Shown here piece by piece: positions 4,393 to 6,607 of a stretch of DNA of 6,607 nt (position 1 is its first letter; every line of letters begins with the position of its first letter). Under the pieces are notes generated by a model. The model ran no database searches, was not told the origin of the DNA, and was given only the letters and a program-made list of their open reading frames with translations. Where the stretch lies: assembly GCA_030643245.1 (NCBI GenBank), contig DAOWME010000172.1, forward strand, positions 1 through 6,607. Reading direction: 5' to 3'. The translations under genes and the position numbers were made by a program. Source of the stretch: Deltaproteobacteria bacterium. GTDB taxonomy: Bacteria > Desulfobacterota > UBA8473.

Positions 4393-6407
4393 AACCTGGG
4401 AGCATTTTTTAGCAGCCCCAGAGCCTTTTCCACTACCCTGTCAGCAGTAATCCCGAATGCCTCAAAAAGGACTTTGTAAGGGGCTGATGCCCCAAAGTGG
4501 TCGATACCTATCACTTCTCCCCGGGTGCCCACATACCGGTGCCATCCCTGAGGACTTCCCGCTTCAATAGCAATCCGTGTTTCCACTGTGGGAGGCAAGA
4601 CCTTTTCACGGTAATCCTTCGTCTGTTTCTCAAATAACTCCCAGGATGGCATGCTCACAACACGCACGGCTATATCCTTTTCCTCTAATCTCCCGGCCGC
4701 ATCCAGAGCGACAGGTACCTCGGAGCCGCTGGCTATAAGGATGATATCAGGCATACCTTTGTCTCTTGTATCGATCAATATATAAGCGCCTTTACAAAGG
4801 CCATCGGCGGATGCCGACCTTTCACGATCCATGGTGGGAAGACCCTGTCGCGTTAAGGCAAGGGCGACGGGACCCTCATTTTGATTAAGAGCAAAGCGCC
4901 ACGCCTCTGTTGTCTCATTGGCATCCGAGGGTCTTATGACAGTAAGATTCGGGATAGTTCTAAGAGCGGCCAATTGCTCGACAGGTTGGTGGGTAGGCCC
5001 GTCTTCACCCAGGCCAATACTATCGTGGGTAAAAACATAAATGACTTTGAGACCCATCATAGCTGCCAAGCGTATAGAAGGACGCATGTAATCAGAGAAA
5101 ACAAGAAAGGTGCCGCCATAGGGGATCAGCCCACCATGTAAGGCTATGCCGTTGAGGATGGCTCCCATCCCGTGTTCCCTGACCCCAAAATGGAAGTTAC
5201 GACCTTTGTAGTGGCCACCCTGAAAATAATCTTCCCCCTTTATATCCGTCTTGTTGGATGGGGCAAGATCAGCAGATCCACCCACGAGGTTGGGGAGATT
5301 AGGAGCAATGGCATTGAGCACGATGCCGGATGTAACACGGGTCGCCGTCCCCTTTGTATCAAAAGGGAAGGGAAGAAGATCCCTGTCCCAGCCGTCTGGT
5401 AATTCACCGTTCATCCATTGGTCCCACTGCAAAGCGGGTTCAGGATAGGTGTTTTCATAAGAACGTAAAAGCGTTTTCCACTGGGTTTCCATCTCCTTGC
5501 CTTTATCAACGGCCTGCCGAAAATGATCGAGCGCCTCGTCAGGTATAAGGAACGGCGGTTCAACAGGCCATCCCAAATTCTCTTTCGTCAACCTTATCTC
5601 CTCGGGACCCAGCGGTTCTCCATGAACTCCGGCAGAATCTTGCTTGTTGGGACTCCCATAACCTATATGTGTCTTCACCGCGATTAGTGAGGGTCGCTGT
5701 GTTTCATTTTTGGCCGCAACAATAGCCCCCTCTAAAGCATCAAGGTCGTTTCCATCTTCTATTTGTTGCACATGCCATCCATAGGTCTCAAAACGCATAA
5801 TCCGGTTCTCGGTGAAGGTGATATCTGTGCTTCCTTCTATAGATATATGATTGTCATCATAAAGGTAAATTAGTTTCCCTAACCCCAGGTGCCCTGCCAG
5901 AGAGGCAGCCTCGTGTGAAACGCCTTCCATGAGGTCCCCATCGCTGACGATGCCATATGTATAATGATCCACAATCACATGCCCGGGACGGTTAAAATGG
6001 GCAGCCAGAAATCTCTCGGCAATAGCCATGCCCACACCATTGGCAAAGCCCTGTCCCAGCGGGCCTGTGGTGGTCTCTACGCCTGGTGTGTGCGGATATT
6101 CCGGGTGACCTGGGGTTTTACTGCCCCATTGACGAAAACCTTGCAGCTCTTCCAACGATAAATCGTATCCTGTCAAGTGCAGGAGGCTGTATAGCAACAT
6201 GGAACCGTGACCAGCGGACAGCACAAACCGATCCCTGTCACACCAGCCAGGGTTGACGGGGCAATGCCTTAGGAACTTGGTCCATAAAACATAAGCCATT
6301 GAAGCCGCTCCCATGGGCATCCCGGGATGTCCTGAGTTGGCCTTTTGTATGGAGTCCACAGACAACATCCGAATCGTATTTACACACAGATCATCGAGAT
6401 TTTCCAT
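4380..6407 (-). CDS. tkt: Transketolase
   Basis: This 675-residue protein is a complete thiamine-diphosphate transketolase, which moves two-carbon ketol units between sugar phosphates in the non-oxidative pentose phosphate pathway, in the cytoplasm. The N-terminal ThDP domain has SGHPGMPMGAA (25-35, His27), AGHGSM (65-70, His67), GPLGQG (115-120) and the metal motif SDGDLMEG through YDDN (Asp156, Asn186). The pyrimidine domain has REHGM (410-414, catalytic Glu411) and GEDGPTHQP (468-475, His473). His262 in the AGVHGEPLG loop is also kept. These match the E. coli TktA active-site residues one for one, usually offset by one. The C-terminal domain starts near ASGSEVPVALDA (559). Length is normal and no residue is missing. 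The start has AAGGAG 12 nt upstream, plus a GAAGG touching the ATG. The stop overlaps the convergent zincin gene by 13 bp. Confidence 0.97.
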   Translation of the reverse strand: MENLDDLCVNTIRMLSVDSIQKANSGHPGMPMGAASMAYVLWTKFLRHCPVNPGWCDRDRFVLSAGHGSMLLYSLLHLTGYDLSLEELQGFRQWGSKTPGHPEYPHTPGVETTTGPLGQGFANGVGMAIAERFLAAHFNRPGHVIVDHYTYGIVSDGDLMEGVSHEAASLAGHLGLGKLIYLYDDNHISIEGSTDITFTENRIMRFETYGWHVQQIEDGNDLDALEGAIVAAKNETQRPSLIAVKTHIGYGSPNKQDSAGVHGEPLGPEEIRLTKENLGWPVEPPFLIPDEALDHFRQAVDKGKEMETQWKTLLRSYENTYPEPALQWDQWMNGELPDGWDRDLLPFPFDTKGTATRVTSGIVLNAIAPNLPNLVGGSADLAPSNKTDIKGEDYFQGGHYKGRNFHFGVREHGMGAILNGIALHGGLIPYGGTFLVFSDYMRPSIRLAAMMGLKVIYVFTHDSIGLGEDGPTHQPVEQLAALRTIPNLTVIRPSDANETTEAWRFALNQNEGPVALALTRQGLPTMDRERSASADGLCKGAYILIDTRDKGMPDIILIASGSEVPVALDAAGRLEEKDIAVRVVSMPSWELFEKQTKDYREKVLPPTVETRIAIEAGSPQGWHRYVGTRGEVIGIDHFGASAPYKVLFEAFGITADRVVEKALGLLKNAPRFYGE

Positions 6408-6419
6408 CCTTCTCTTTTA

Positions 6420-6425
6420 CTCCTT
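6420..6425 (-). promoter_or_regulatory. Shine-Dalgarno site of the transketolase gene
   Basis: On the minus strand this reads AAGGAG and is 12 nt before the ATG at 6407, a little far from the usual 5-9 nt. A second purine block, GAAGG, directly touches the start codon. The N-terminal match to transketolases supports this ATG regardless. Confidence 0.6.
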
Positions 6426-6607
6426 CTTAGAATTTCTCAGATGTGACCGATCACCATGCCTCCGATTGAGCCGCAGGGGCAGGTAAAGGCCGTTTTGGGA
6501 CGACATGTTGCGCCATGAAACTTAGGGGCGAGGCCGAAATAACTTCCCCAAGTTGGCGCTCAGATTTAGGTCAGATTTGTTCGATCTGAAAATACAAAAC
6601 CACAGGA
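6426..6607. other. Upstream region of transketolase, no gene seen
   Basis: Neither strand holds a convincing gene. On the minus strand a frame open from the window edge ends with a stop near 6533 and has no recognisable motif. It could be the tail of an upstream gene, but I cannot support that. Near the edge there is an 8-bp direct repeat TCAGATTT (6560-6567 and 6571-6578) and an overlapping inverted repeat TCAGAT-N7-ATCTGA (6571-6589), which could be regulatory. Confidence 0.5.

Noticed and set aside
4380..6407. Functional link between transketolase and hydrocarbon activation
   Set aside because: Transketolase is a housekeeping enzyme, is separated from the enzyme gene by about 1.35 kb with a divergent gene between, and shares no evident operon.
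6456..6518. 20-codon plus-strand ORF (MPPIEPQGQVKAVLGRHVAP) upstream of transketolase
   Set aside because: It is short, has no SD and is on the opposite strand to the only nearby gene; nothing indicates translation.
1..6607. CRISPR array, tRNA or rRNA gene
   Set aside because: No regularly spaced direct repeats of CRISPR size and no cloverleaf or rRNA-like segments were seen.

Overview
The window reads as chromosomal DNA of an anaerobic bacterium, probably a sulfate reducer or syntroph of the Desulfobacterota type. The main reason is a glycyl radical enzyme of the fumarate-adding (X-succinate synthase) group, an oxygen-sensitive family used to activate alkanes and alkylaromatics. The taxonomic guess is inference; no rRNA, tRNA or taxonomic marker is present, and a Firmicute or another anaerobe cannot be excluded.

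Layout, left to right. Positions 1-17 hold the first five codons of a minus-strand gene with a strong Shine-Dalgarno (SD) sequence; the rest lies outside the window. Positions 18-528 hold no gene, but contain a 69-bp inverted repeat of the widespread 'ATTCCCGCGAAGG' intergenic type and a strong hairpin at 447-476 just past the end of the next gene. Positions 529-3027 (minus) encode an 832-residue glycyl radical enzyme with both radical sites intact (thiyl Cys469, glycyl Gly807), most like the alpha subunit of alkylsuccinate synthase (AssA/MasD). Positions 3028-3856 are a long intergenic region rich in repeats and palindromes, including a 145-bp MITE-like inverted-repeat element at 3420-3564. 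Positions 3904-4392 (plus) encode a small zincin-like HEXXH protein whose N-terminus may be split by a frameshift. Positions 4380-6407 (minus) encode a complete transketolase that overlaps the zincin gene tail-to-tail by 13 bp. Positions 6408-6607 are upstream of the transketolase and show no convincing gene.

How the genes relate. A glycyl radical enzyme needs a radical-SAM activase, and characterised fumarate-adding enzymes also have small subunits. None is visible inside the window. The only gene close enough to be a co-directional partner is the one starting at position 17, 511 nt downstream of the enzyme's stop codon, and its identity cannot be read. Transketolase is a housekeeping pentose-phosphate/carbon-rearrangement enzyme with no obvious functional tie to hydrocarbon activation, so I treat it as an unrelated neighbour.

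The most interesting item is the apparently solitary AssA-like enzyme, set between repeat-rich non-coding flanks. This could mean a stand-alone catabolic gene acquired or rearranged separately, with its activase and small subunits elsewhere, or a divergent glycyl radical enzyme with a different substrate.
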